DNA of 64,000 bases from Pseudoclavibacter endophyticus (GTDB lineage Bacteria > Actinomycetota > Actinomycetes > Actinomycetales > Microbacteriaceae): positions 488,205 to 552,204 of the forward strand of contig NZ_WBJY01000002.1 of the NCBI RefSeq assembly GCF_008831085.1, given 5' to 3'. The stretch's first letter is position 1, and each line of letters starts with the position of its first letter. This document shows positions 25,382 through 33,509 of this stretch, piece after piece. The notes beneath the pieces were generated by a model. That model had not been told where the DNA came from. It did no database searches and saw only the letters and a program-made list of their open reading frames with translations. Both the position numbers and the translations under genes were made by a program.

Positions 25382-26908
25382 ATGTCAGCATCCGTCTCCA
25401 ACCTCACCAAGCGCTACGGCATGACCCTCGCGCTCGACGACGTCACCCTCGATATCCCCGACGGCGAGGTGCACGCGCTGCTCGGCCACAACGGAGCCGG
25501 CAAGTCGACCCTCATCAAGTGCCTCGGCGGCGGCGTCTCGCCGACGTCGGGCTCGATCGAGCTCGATGGGCAGAGCTACGACCGCCTGTCGCCCCGCGAG
25601 TCGATCGCGGCGGGCGTCGCCGTCATCTACCAGCACCTGAGCGTGGTCGACAACCTCACGGTCGCCGAGAACCTCTTCATCGGTCAGGAGCACACGCGCG
25701 CGGGGTTCATCCGCCGTGGGCTGCATCGGGAGCGTGCCCGCGAGGCCCTCGCCACGGTGGGCGCGCACGGCATTGACCCCGACATGAAGGTCGGTGCCCT
25801 GCCCGTAGGTCAGCGGCAGCTGGTCGAGATCGCGAAGGCACTGCAGCGGGATGCGCGGCTCCTGATCCTCGATGAACCGACGGCGGCGCTCTCGCGCGAC
25901 GAGGCCGCGAACCTGGGCGAGCTCGTTCGCGACCTCGCGGGCCGGGGCATCGCGATCCTGTACGTCACCCACCTGCTCGGCGAGGTGCTCACGCTCGCCG
26001 ACGCCGCGACCGTCATGCGCAACGGGCGCTCGGTGTGGACGGCAAGGGGCAGCGACATCACCCGCGAATCGCTGGTCGCCGCGATCAGCGACGGGCACGG
26101 TGCCGTGAGCGACCCGCCCGCGCCGCCGAGGAGCGACGCCGCGCCCGCGTTCGAGGTCGAGGGCCTCGAGGGCCCAGGACTCGGCCCGATCGACCTGCGG
26201 GTGCAGCCCGGCGAGATCGTCGTCTGCTACGGCCTGATCGGATCGGGCCGCACGCGCTTCTTCAACACCCTCTTCGGAAGGATGCCGCGCACGGCGGGCG
26301 TGGTGCGGGTCGACGGGGTGCCGAAGGCGGCCTCGTCGCCCTCGTCGGCGATTCGCGCCGGCATCGCCCTGGTCCCCGGCGACCGCGCGCGGGAGGGACT
26401 CTTCGGGGCGCTTCCCGCGCAGGACAACACGGTCGTGGTGGCGATGCGCAGGCTCGGCGGCGCAGGGTTCCGGTCCCTGAAGGCCGAGCGCGCCGTCTTC
26501 GACAGGGTGGGTGCGTGGCTCGGCCTCACGCCCATGTCGGCCGAGCTGCCTGCCGGCCGCTTCAGCGGCGGCAATCAGCAGAAGATCCTGCTCGGCCGGT
26601 GGGTGAACGACGCCTCGCAGACACGGGTCCTGCTGCTCGATGACCCGACGCAGGGCGTCGACGTCGGCGCCCGTAAGGACATCTACGACGCGATCAAGCA
26701 GCTCGCCGCCGAACGCGGCGCGGCCGTCGTCGTCGCGACGAACGACCCGGACGAGGCCATCGACCTCGGCCACCGCTGCCTCATCTTCGCGCGCGGCCGT
26801 GTGGTCGACGAGCTCGTGATCGCCGACACGTCGGCGGATGCGCTGCTCTCGGCGGCGCACGACACCGCAAAAGACACCCGAATCCTCAACCTGCCCGAAG
26901 GACGATGA
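25382..26908 (+). CDS. Sugar-type ABC transporter ATP-binding protein (RbsA-like, two ATPase domains)
   Basis: The 508-residue protein has two fused nucleotide-binding domains. The first has Walker A GHNGAGKST (about 36-44), signature PVGQRQ and Walker B LLILDEPTAAL. The second has a degenerate Walker A (GLIGSGRTR), signature FSGGNQQK and Walker B LLLDDPTQGVDVG. This is the RbsA/MglA arrangement, in which only one site is usually fully active. It lies between the binding-protein and permease genes; its TGA overlaps the permease ATG. Confidence 0.93.
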   Translation: MSASVSNLTKRYGMTLALDDVTLDIPDGEVHALLGHNGAGKSTLIKCLGGGVSPTSGSIELDGQSYDRLSPRESIAAGVAVIYQHLSVVDNLTVAENLFIGQEHTRAGFIRRGLHRERAREALATVGAHGIDPDMKVGALPVGQRQLVEIAKALQRDARLLILDEPTAALSRDEAANLGELVRDLAGRGIAILYVTHLLGEVLTLADAATVMRNGRSVWTARGSDITRESLVAAISDGHGAVSDPPAPPRSDAAPAFEVEGLEGPGLGPIDLRVQPGEIVVCYGLIGSGRTRFFNTLFGRMPRTAGVVRVDGVPKAASSPSSAIRAGIALVPGDRAREGLFGALPAQDNTVVVAMRRLGGAGFRSLKAERAVFDRVGAWLGLTPMSAELPAGRFSGGNQQKILLGRWVNDASQTRVLLLDDPTQGVDVGARKDIYDAIKQLAAERGAAVVVATNDPDEAIDLGHRCLIFARGRVVDELVIADTSADALLSAAHDTAKDTRILNLPEGR

Positions 26909-27918
26909 TGAACGCCGACAACCGCCTCCTGTCGACACTGGCCGAGGGCCTGATCCGTACCCCGCTGCTGGTCGTGCTCATCGTGATGGTGATCGGCGTG
27001 CAACTCGTGACCGGCTCGTTCTTCGAGTGGCAGAACGTCCGCGGCATCCTGCAGGACAGCGCCGTGATCGCGATCATCGCGGTGCCCGTCGCGATGCTCC
27101 TCATCTCTGGTTACATCGACCTCTCCGTCGGCTCGTCGCTCGCCCTCGGCGGCGTCGTGGCCTCGCTCATCGTCGCCAATGGCCAGGGCGACCCCGCGAT
27201 CGCCGTGCTCCTCGCCGTTGTCGCGGGAGCCGTCGTCGGGGCGGTCAACGCCGTGGTCGTGACGATCTTCGGGCTCAACTCGCTGATCACCACGCTCGGC
27301 ACGCTCACGGCCGTGCGAGGGGCGACCCAGCTCATCAGCCCGACGCCCAAGAACAACTTCGGCGATGGCTTCGGGTTCCTCGGCATCGGCACCATCGCGG
27401 GCGTGCCGCTGTCGGTGTGGATCGCCGCGCTCATCATCATCGTCGCGGGCGTCTTCCTGACGCTCACCCCGACCGGTCGCCACGTCTACGCGATCGGCGT
27501 GAACCGCGAGGCCGCGTACCTCTCGGGCGTCGCCGTGAAGCGCATCCCGTTCGTGCTCTTCATCGTCTCCGGAGCGGCTGCGGCCTTCGCCGGCACGATC
27601 GTCGTCGCGCGCCTCAACAGCGCCCCGGCCGGGCAGATCGGCGGTGGCTTCGAACTCGTGGTGCTGACGGCGGTGCTGCTCGGCGGCGTGGCGCTGACGG
27701 GCGGCGAGGGGTCGATGTTCGGTGTGCTCGTCGGCGTGCTCTTCTACGGCGTGCTCAACAACGGACTTGTCTTGCTCGGCGTGACCACGTTCTGGCAAGC
27801 CGTCGCGAGCGGTGTCGCGCTCATCGCCGCGATCGGCCTGAGCCGGGTGACGCACGTGCTGCGTGTGCGGCTCGCGGCGGCGAACGCGAGGCGCCTGGCC
27901 GCCATGGCGCCGGCATGA
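26905..27918 (+). CDS. ABC transporter permease, ribose/BPL2 class (RbsC-like)
   Basis: The 337-residue protein is highly hydrophobic with eight to ten TM segments and the class signature ISGYIDLSVGSSLALGGVV (about 70-88). GVNREAAYLSGV near 195 and the Gly-rich GEGSMFGVLVG near 270 are the usual coupling and pore regions. The ATG at 26905 overlaps the ATPase stop; the second ATG at 26908 has better spacing from GAAGGA and may be the real start. It completes a single-permease importer. Confidence 0.92.
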   Translation: MMNADNRLLSTLAEGLIRTPLLVVLIVMVIGVQLVTGSFFEWQNVRGILQDSAVIAIIAVPVAMLLISGYIDLSVGSSLALGGVVASLIVANGQGDPAIAVLLAVVAGAVVGAVNAVVVTIFGLNSLITTLGTLTAVRGATQLISPTPKNNFGDGFGFLGIGTIAGVPLSVWIAALIIIVAGVFLTLTPTGRHVYAIGVNREAAYLSGVAVKRIPFVLFIVSGAAAAFAGTIVVARLNSAPAGQIGGGFELVVLTAVLLGGVALTGGEGSMFGVLVGVLFYGVLNNGLVLLGVTTFWQAVASGVALIAAIGLSRVTHVLRVRLAAANARRLAAMAPA

Positions 27919-28058
27919 CCGGCGCAGTGGTCGTGATGACGGACCCTTGACGCTGCTCGTCGCCCTCAAATACGCTCTCGCACGTCGCTGACCGCCCCCG
28001 GACACCAGTCCCGAGGTGCAGTCGCGGCGTCGGAAGGTGGTCGGAGGTCCGCCCCGCG

Positions 28059-29039
28059 CTACCGCCCCGAGAACGCCCGCGCCCGCACCACCTTCGGGCT
28101 CTCGCCGTATGCGGCCTTGAAGACGCGGCTGAAGTGCGCGGCGTCGGCGAAGCCCCAGCGCTGACCGACGGCGGCGATCGAGGCGTCGCGGTCGCCGGGG
28201 CTCGTCAGGCTCAGATAGCAGCGCTCGAGCCGTCGCGAGCGGACATAGGTCGAAACGGTCGAGCCCTGCTCCTGGAAGAGCGCGTGCAGGTGACGCGTCG
28301 AGATGAAGTTCGCGGCCGCGATCGTCGACGGCGACAACGTCGGGTCGTCGAGGTGTTCGTCGATGTAGTCGCGGATGCGCTGAATGCGTGCCCGATGCGG
28401 GTCTGCGGCCAAACGCGCCACGTCGAGCTGGTGCGCGAAGAGCGTCTGCAGCAGGTCGATCGCGTTCTGCGCCAGTCGTATGCCCGCGGGGCCCTGTAGC
28501 TGCTCGATGTTGGCGCCGAGTGTCGCGAGAAACGGCGACACGACCCGACCGAGCCCCTCATTGCCGTCGAGCCGCACGGCCGTCATCTGCCGCACCAGGT
28601 CGCGAGGAATATCGAACTTCTCGTGCGGCAGCTGCACGACCATGACGCGGGTCGGCGACTCGAACCCGAGCCGGTAGGGCGTTGCCGTGTCATAGATCGC
28701 GAGGTCGCCGGGGTGGAGTTCATCGCGGCGCCCGCCCTGCTCGAGCCACGAGTCACCCTCGAGCTGGAGGCTGATCTTGAAGAAGTGCCGGCTCGCCGCT
28801 GCGATCAGCTCGGGCGTGCGCTCGACGAGGTGCGCGCCCGCGCGCACGTCGGTGAACGTCACCTCGCCGACCGAGGCCTGCGTGACGCTGCCGCGGAACT
28901 CCGGCCCCATTTCGGTCGTCACGCGCAATGGCACGAACGACGCCGAGACGGCCGCGCGATACTCCGCCAGGTCCAGTGGGAGCGCATCCAGCTGGATCGG
29001 TTCGGTGGCGGGGGCGGCCGCGTGAGGTGTCGTCGTCAT
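28059..29039 (-). CDS. AraC-family regulator with FeaR-type sensor domain (2), likely activator of the amine oxidase
   Basis: The 326-residue protein has an N-terminal AraC_binding_2-like domain (about 25-190; FVPLRVTTEMG, FFKISLQLEGDSWLEQGGRR, LHPGDLAIYDTATPYRL) and a C-terminal AraC helix-turn-helix pair (about 225-320; AAANFISTRHLHALF, GQRWGFADAAHFSRVFKAAYG). FeaR has this layout and activates tynA, a copper amine oxidase gene, in Escherichia coli. Here a copper amine oxidase gene lies just upstream on the same strand, supporting the same role. It is paralogous to the regulator at 16699. Confidence 0.87.
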   Translation of the reverse strand: MTTTPHAAAPATEPIQLDALPLDLAEYRAAVSASFVPLRVTTEMGPEFRGSVTQASVGEVTFTDVRAGAHLVERTPELIAAASRHFFKISLQLEGDSWLEQGGRRDELHPGDLAIYDTATPYRLGFESPTRVMVVQLPHEKFDIPRDLVRQMTAVRLDGNEGLGRVVSPFLATLGANIEQLQGPAGIRLAQNAIDLLQTLFAHQLDVARLAADPHRARIQRIRDYIDEHLDDPTLSPSTIAAANFISTRHLHALFQEQGSTVSTYVRSRRLERCYLSLTSPGDRDASIAAVGQRWGFADAAHFSRVFKAAYGESPKVVRARAFSGR

Positions 29040-29133
29040 ATCGGGCGCGCGTCGCGGGGGAGGGCCGCGCGATCGGCGGTCTCCCCACTCTACTCACCGC
29101 GCGGCCGAGCCGCCCGGGAGCCCCACCGGCGAA

Positions 29134-29180
29134 GGGGCGGATCGGATGCCCGTGGGGCCCACGAGCATCCGATCCGCCCC
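29134..29180 (-). terminator. Strong hairpin terminator after the copper amine oxidase
   Basis: A 16-bp stem (29134-29149 with 29165-29180) encloses a loop that forms a further CGTGGG-G-CCCACG stem. It sits 15 bases past the amine oxidase stop and separates it from the AraC gene. Confidence 0.8.
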
Positions 29181-29194
29181 ATTGTTGCGCCGGG

Positions 29195-31225
29195 CTAGCT
29201 CGTACGAACGCCGAACACCGGGAGGCGGCCGCCCTCGTCGTCGCCCTCGTCGTCGCCCTGGGCGTGGCAGCACGAGTCGCCGGCAGGCGCGGCAGACCAG
29301 TCGGGGATGTCGAGCGCGGGATTGCGGTCGAAGAAGCCGTTGGGCTTGAGCTTGAAGCGGTAGACGTCGACCGGCATGATCGGCCAGTCCTCGGTGCGCG
29401 GCAGGTGGGTCGGGCCGAACACATGCCAGAGCACGATGTCGCCGCCGTCGACCGACTCACCGGCCTCGGTGTAGGCGGGCAGGCCCGCGCCGCCCGCGTG
29501 CTGGTTCGGGTAGTCGCCCGCCGGCCACAGCTCGCCCGGCTCGTACTTCGACACCCACGTGTGCTTGGCAGCGAAGTTCGCGCGGGCGTGCACGGTCGAG
29601 TCGGGGTCGGCCATGAGCACCGGCAGCCCCTCGGGGATGAGCTGATACTCGGTGGGCTTGCCGACGTAGTTGGTGCGCGTCGCCGACCCGATGTGCCAGG
29701 TGCGGCCCTTGAGGCCGTCCGCGAGGCGCCCGCCCTCGGTCTCGATGCGGCGCCGCTCCCACGTGAACGCGTTGCCGTACGGGTTGCGATCGCCCTTGGG
29801 GATGCCGACGACGTCGACCTCGTCGACGAAGTTGTCCGGCCCGTCGATCTCGACGTCGAGGCGCGCGCAGAAGAGGTGCTGGTGCACGGGCGCGAACAGC
29901 CCCGGTGAGATCTCGAGGCGGTGCGGATCCTCGGCCCCCGGCTCGCCGGAGCCCGTGAACACGAGGCCGGTCGCTTTCGCCTCGACCTCGATCGAGCCGT
30001 CGAGGTAGAGGTACCAGTAGAAGCCGTAGTCATAGTTGCCGACCGTCGCGAAGTACGAGATCACGAGGCGTCGCTGGCGGCGCACGTCGGGCTTGTACCC
30101 CATCTCCGTGTGCTTCCACAGCACGCCGGCGTCCTCCTCGTGCATGCAGACGACCTGGGGGATCACCGCCGGGCGGCCGTGGTCGTCGGCGACGACGCCG
30201 TCGAAGTAGTGGATCACGCCGAGGCAGTCGCAACCGAGGGCGAGCGAGTTGGCGTTCTTGCCGAGGTGGTACTCGCCGGCGTCGAAGTAGCTGATCCAGT
30301 AGCGGTTGCGCGAGGTGTCGCCGTAGGGCACGACCATCTCGGGCACCGAGCCGCGGTACAGCACGGGGCGCTCGTCGTCGCCGTCCGTGAAGGTCAGCTG
30401 ATTGAGCACGAGGCCCTCGCGGCTGTTGAAGCCGACGCGGAACTTCCAGTTCTGCCACTCGACCTCGCCGCCGTCGACCGAGAAGCTCGGGCCCTCGGGC
30501 TGAGTGATCTCGATGGGCTTCAGGCTCTTCCGCACCTCGCCGATCGACTCGGCGTCGTAGTTCGCCGACGGGGCGGCCGTCGGCACGTCGCCCTCGTCCT
30601 GCAGCGAAACGACCTCGCCCGTCGTGAGGTTGACGGTCGCGAGGAGTCCCTCCACCGGGTGTGCCCAGGCGTTGTCGTGGTCGAAGTCGCGAAGGAACGT
30701 GAGCGAGCGGACCATTCGGCGACCGATCTCGTCCTCGTACCCGAAGTAGCCGGGCGCGAGCGGCGTGCAGTAGGCGAGGTCCATGCGGTCCTCGAGCCCG
30801 CGGCGCCGCATCGCGGTCTGCCACTCGGGGCTCGCCTTGACGATGTCTTCGACGACCATGAACTCTTCGAGCGTGTACGGCGGCTGACCGTAGGGGAAGG
30901 TGTCGCTCGGCACGACGCGCTCGTCGACGATGGCGTCGTCCTGCAGTGCGACGACGTACTCGGTCGAGACCCCCGTGTCGGCCTCGAGCACGACGAAGAG
31001 CACTCGGCGTTCGAGCGCATCGCCCGGCGTGAACGCGCGCACGGCATCCTTGTCGGGCTCGACCAGCATCACGGTGGGGAACAGCGAGCGCTCGGAGAGC
31101 TTGCCCTCGCGCTCGAGGACCGCGCGGCCGCGCGCGATCTCATCGGCGGTGAGCATGTCGAGCGGATGCGTTGCCTCGGTGATGCGCGTGACGCGCTTGC
31201 CGTGCGTGTGCGTCGTATCGGCCAC
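29195..31225 (-). CDS. Primary amine oxidase, copper/TPQ-dependent (tyramine/phenylethylamine oxidase type)
   Basis: The 676-residue enzyme oxidises primary amines to aldehydes with release of ammonia and H2O2. The catalytic base Asp315 lies in YFDAGEYHLGKN, and the TPQ precursor Tyr398 in VGNYDYG. Copper ligands are His448 and His450 (HQH) and His607. These correspond to Asp298, Tyr382, His431/433/592 of Arthrobacter globiformis amine oxidase. GTG 31225 is preferred as start because GAAAGGA lies 7 bases upstream. No signal peptide is visible, so it is probably cytoplasmic. The acidic C-terminal tail with two adjacent cysteines is unusual. Tyramine would feed the hpa pathway. Confidence 0.95.
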   Translation of the reverse strand: MADTTHTHGKRVTRITEATHPLDMLTADEIARGRAVLEREGKLSERSLFPTVMLVEPDKDAVRAFTPGDALERRVLFVVLEADTGVSTEYVVALQDDAIVDERVVPSDTFPYGQPPYTLEEFMVVEDIVKASPEWQTAMRRRGLEDRMDLAYCTPLAPGYFGYEDEIGRRMVRSLTFLRDFDHDNAWAHPVEGLLATVNLTTGEVVSLQDEGDVPTAAPSANYDAESIGEVRKSLKPIEITQPEGPSFSVDGGEVEWQNWKFRVGFNSREGLVLNQLTFTDGDDERPVLYRGSVPEMVVPYGDTSRNRYWISYFDAGEYHLGKNANSLALGCDCLGVIHYFDGVVADDHGRPAVIPQVVCMHEEDAGVLWKHTEMGYKPDVRRQRRLVISYFATVGNYDYGFYWYLYLDGSIEVEAKATGLVFTGSGEPGAEDPHRLEISPGLFAPVHQHLFCARLDVEIDGPDNFVDEVDVVGIPKGDRNPYGNAFTWERRRIETEGGRLADGLKGRTWHIGSATRTNYVGKPTEYQLIPEGLPVLMADPDSTVHARANFAAKHTWVSKYEPGELWPAGDYPNQHAGGAGLPAYTEAGESVDGGDIVLWHVFGPTHLPRTEDWPIMPVDVYRFKLKPNGFFDRNPALDIPDWSAAPAGDSCCHAQGDDEGDDEGGRLPVFGVRTS

Positions 31226-31294
31226 TGTGCCGTCCTTTCTCGGGGTGTGCGCCTGGCGGGCGCACGCGGCGATGTCGCGCGGGTGTTTCTCGCG

Positions 31295-31320
31295 CTGGTC
31301 AAGTTTCACCGCGCGACCAG
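31295..31320. promoter_or_regulatory. Inverted repeat in the divergent amine oxidase/GMC promoter
   Basis: CTGGTC (31295-31300) and GACCAG (31315-31320) are separated by 14 bases in the 223-bp gap between the divergent amine oxidase and GMC genes. It may be a regulator site; AraC proteins more often use direct repeats, so the link to the FeaR-like protein is weak. Confidence 0.4.
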
Positions 31321-31448
31321 AACGTCGTGCAGATGATGTGCACGCCCGTCCGAAACCCGTGCCGGGAACGGCAAGGAATCGGTGGAGCCTCGCAGCGGCC
31401 GACGGGCAGACTCGAGGGACTGGATCACTTCATCAAAGGAGAGAGTGC

Positions 31449-32963
31449 ATGTCGGACTTCATCGTGGTCGGGGCCGGGTCGGCCGGATCGGTCATCACGC
31501 GGCGGCTGCTCGACGCGGGCGCGAGCGTCACGCTCGTCGAAGCCGGCGGGAGCGACGACAAGTCCACGATCAGCGACATCGGTCGAGCCGGTGAGCTCTG
31601 GTTGACGCCGGATGACTGGGGCTACTACACGACGCCGCAGGAGCACCTCGGCGGCCGGCGGATCCACTGGCCCCGCGGCAAGGTGCTCGGCGGTTCGCAC
31701 TCGCTCAACGCCTCGATCTACGTGCGCGGCGCGCACGGCGACTACGACCGGTGGGCGCGCGAGGGCGCGACCGGCTGGGCATGGGACGACGTGCTGCCCG
31801 TCTTCAAGCGCATCGAGAACTTCTCCGGCGGCGAGAGCGAGCTGCGGGGCGCCGGCGGCCCGCTCGACGTCACGCTCGACTACGAGCGCAACCCGATCTT
31901 CGAGTCGATCCACGAGGCCTACGTGCAGGCCGGCGTGCCGGCGAACCCGGACTACAACGGCGAGTCGATCGAGGGCGTCGCGTGGATGCAGCTGACGACC
32001 CGAGGTGGCCGACGCCTCTCGTCGTATCGCGCGTACCTGCATCCGGTGATCGACCATGAACGCCTCACGGTGCGCACGGCCGCGTGGACGCACCGCGTGA
32101 TCATCGAGAACGGCAGGGCCGTCGGGGTCGTCATCGAGGTCGACGGTCGGCTCGAAGAGCTGCGGGCCGACCAGGTCGTGCTGAGCGCCGGCGCGCTCGA
32201 CACCCCGCGCATCTTGATGCTGTCCGGCGTCGGCCCAGCCGCGCACCTCGCGGAGGTCGGCGTCGACGTCGTCGCCGACGTGCCGGGCGTCGGCGAGAAC
32301 CTCCACGATCACGTGCTCGTCCCGTTCGTCTACGAGACGACCGCCAGGCAGATCCCCGCGCGCACGGAGAACGAGCCCGTCGCGCAGCTGCACTCCTTCA
32401 CGACGTTCCGGGCGGGGCTCGACGTGCCCGACACGCAGCCGATCATCTTCTCGGTCCCCATGGTGCCGCCGCCGGAGGGCGTCACGGGCACCTGCTTCAC
32501 GCTGCACGCGGGCCTCGTGCGGCCCGAGTCGCGCGGGACGTACCGCCTCGCCTCGAACGACCCTTCCGACCTCGTGCTCATGGACCCGCACACCCTCGAG
32601 CGGTCGGAGGACGTCAAGAGCCTTCGCGCCTCGATGCGGCAGATGCTCGAGGTGGGATCGCAGCCGGCGCTCGTCGATGAGTGGGGAGCGCGGCTCGTGC
32701 TGCCGAACCCGGTCGACCTCGACGATGCGGCACTCGACCGTCACATGCGGCAGGAGGTCACGACCTACCACCACCAGGTCGGTACCTGCCGCATGGGCAC
32801 CGACGAGCACTCGGTCGTCAACCCGTCGACATTCGAGCTCAACGCCGGCATCGAGGGCCTTCGCATCGCCGACGCCTCGATCATGCCGAGCGTGCCGAGC
32901 GGCAACACCAACGCCCCGTCGATCATGATCGGCGAGCGCGCCTCCGATGTGCTGACCGCATAG
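31449..32963 (+). CDS. GMC-family FAD-dependent oxidoreductase (choline/alcohol dehydrogenase-like)
   Basis: The 504-residue flavoprotein has the FAD-binding GAGSAG (8-13) followed by VEAGG. The second GMC motif region is WPRGKVLGGSHSLNASIYVRG (about 75-95), and the catalytic C-terminal pair is in YHHQVGTCRMG (about 445) and PSGNTNAPSIMIGERASD (about 485). These enzymes oxidise alcohols or polyols. AAAGGAGAG precedes the ATG. It is divergent from the amine oxidase and upstream of the ferredoxin gene, so its substrate may be an aryl or amino alcohol from the same pathway, but this is unproven. Confidence 0.87.
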   Translation: MSDFIVVGAGSAGSVITRRLLDAGASVTLVEAGGSDDKSTISDIGRAGELWLTPDDWGYYTTPQEHLGGRRIHWPRGKVLGGSHSLNASIYVRGAHGDYDRWAREGATGWAWDDVLPVFKRIENFSGGESELRGAGGPLDVTLDYERNPIFESIHEAYVQAGVPANPDYNGESIEGVAWMQLTTRGGRRLSSYRAYLHPVIDHERLTVRTAAWTHRVIIENGRAVGVVIEVDGRLEELRADQVVLSAGALDTPRILMLSGVGPAAHLAEVGVDVVADVPGVGENLHDHVLVPFVYETTARQIPARTENEPVAQLHSFTTFRAGLDVPDTQPIIFSVPMVPPPEGVTGTCFTLHAGLVRPESRGTYRLASNDPSDLVLMDPHTLERSEDVKSLRASMRQMLEVGSQPALVDEWGARLVLPNPVDLDDAALDRHMRQEVTTYHHQVGTCRMGTDEHSVVNPSTFELNAGIEGLRIADASIMPSVPSGNTNAPSIMIGERASDVLTA

Positions 32964-33080
32964 GGACACGCAACCCGTCCGAACGGGGCGTCTCGAGCTC
33001 GGACGCGCAGACGGCACGCCTTCCCCGTCAAACTCGGGCATTTTGCTCGCAAGAATCCGCTTTCGCCGGGGAATGGTTCA

Positions 33081-33125
33081 CGGCACACTCGTGGGCGTGA
33101 CAGCGGTGTCGACGTTAGTGTGCCG
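33081..33125. promoter_or_regulatory. Spaced inverted repeat upstream of ferredoxin gene
   Basis: CGGCACACT (33081-33089) and AGTGTGCCG (33117-33125) are perfect 9-bp inverted arms separated by 27 bases, 55 bases before the ferredoxin start. The arrangement could bind two dimers or form a loop. No cognate regulator is identified. Confidence 0.5.
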
Positions 33126-33179
33126 CGGGACACCATTGAGTTGGCGCTGAACCGCACGTGTTCAGCAGAAGGAGCAGCG

Positions 33180-33497
33180 ATGCCGAAGATCACGTATTTC
33201 CACCCGGACGGTGCGATCGACACCGTCGAGGTCGCCGAGGGCACGTCGGTGATGCGCGCGGCCCTGGCGAACAGCGTTTCCGGCATCGTCGGCGAGTGCG
33301 GCGGGCAGGCGATGTGCGCGACGTGTCACGTCAAGGTGCGCAATGACGCCGACCTGCCGGAGGTCTCGGAGGACGAGGACGAGATGCTCGACTGCACGGT
33401 CGACGAGCGGCAGGAGAACTCGCGGCTCGGCTGCCAGCTGATCGCGGGTCGCGACTTCGACGCAATCGAGGTCGACGTCGCAGAACACCAGGTCTAG
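33180..33497 (+). CDS. 2Fe-2S ferredoxin, adrenodoxin/putidaredoxin type
   Basis: The 105-residue protein has the cluster-binding pattern Cys40-x5-Cys46-x2-Cys49 and Cys85, with an extra Cys72, as in ferredoxins that serve P450s or ring-hydroxylating oxygenases. AGAAGGAG lies before the ATG. The FAD-dependent reductase gene starts 12 bases after its stop, so the two form an NAD(P)H-to-ferredoxin electron chain. No P450, Rieske oxygenase or other acceptor is encoded in the window. Confidence 0.92.
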   Translation: MPKITYFHPDGAIDTVEVAEGTSVMRAALANSVSGIVGECGGQAMCATCHVKVRNDADLPEVSEDEDEMLDCTVDERQENSRLGCQLIAGRDFDAIEVDVAEHQV

Positions 33498-33509
33498 GCC
33501 GGCCGGGCG

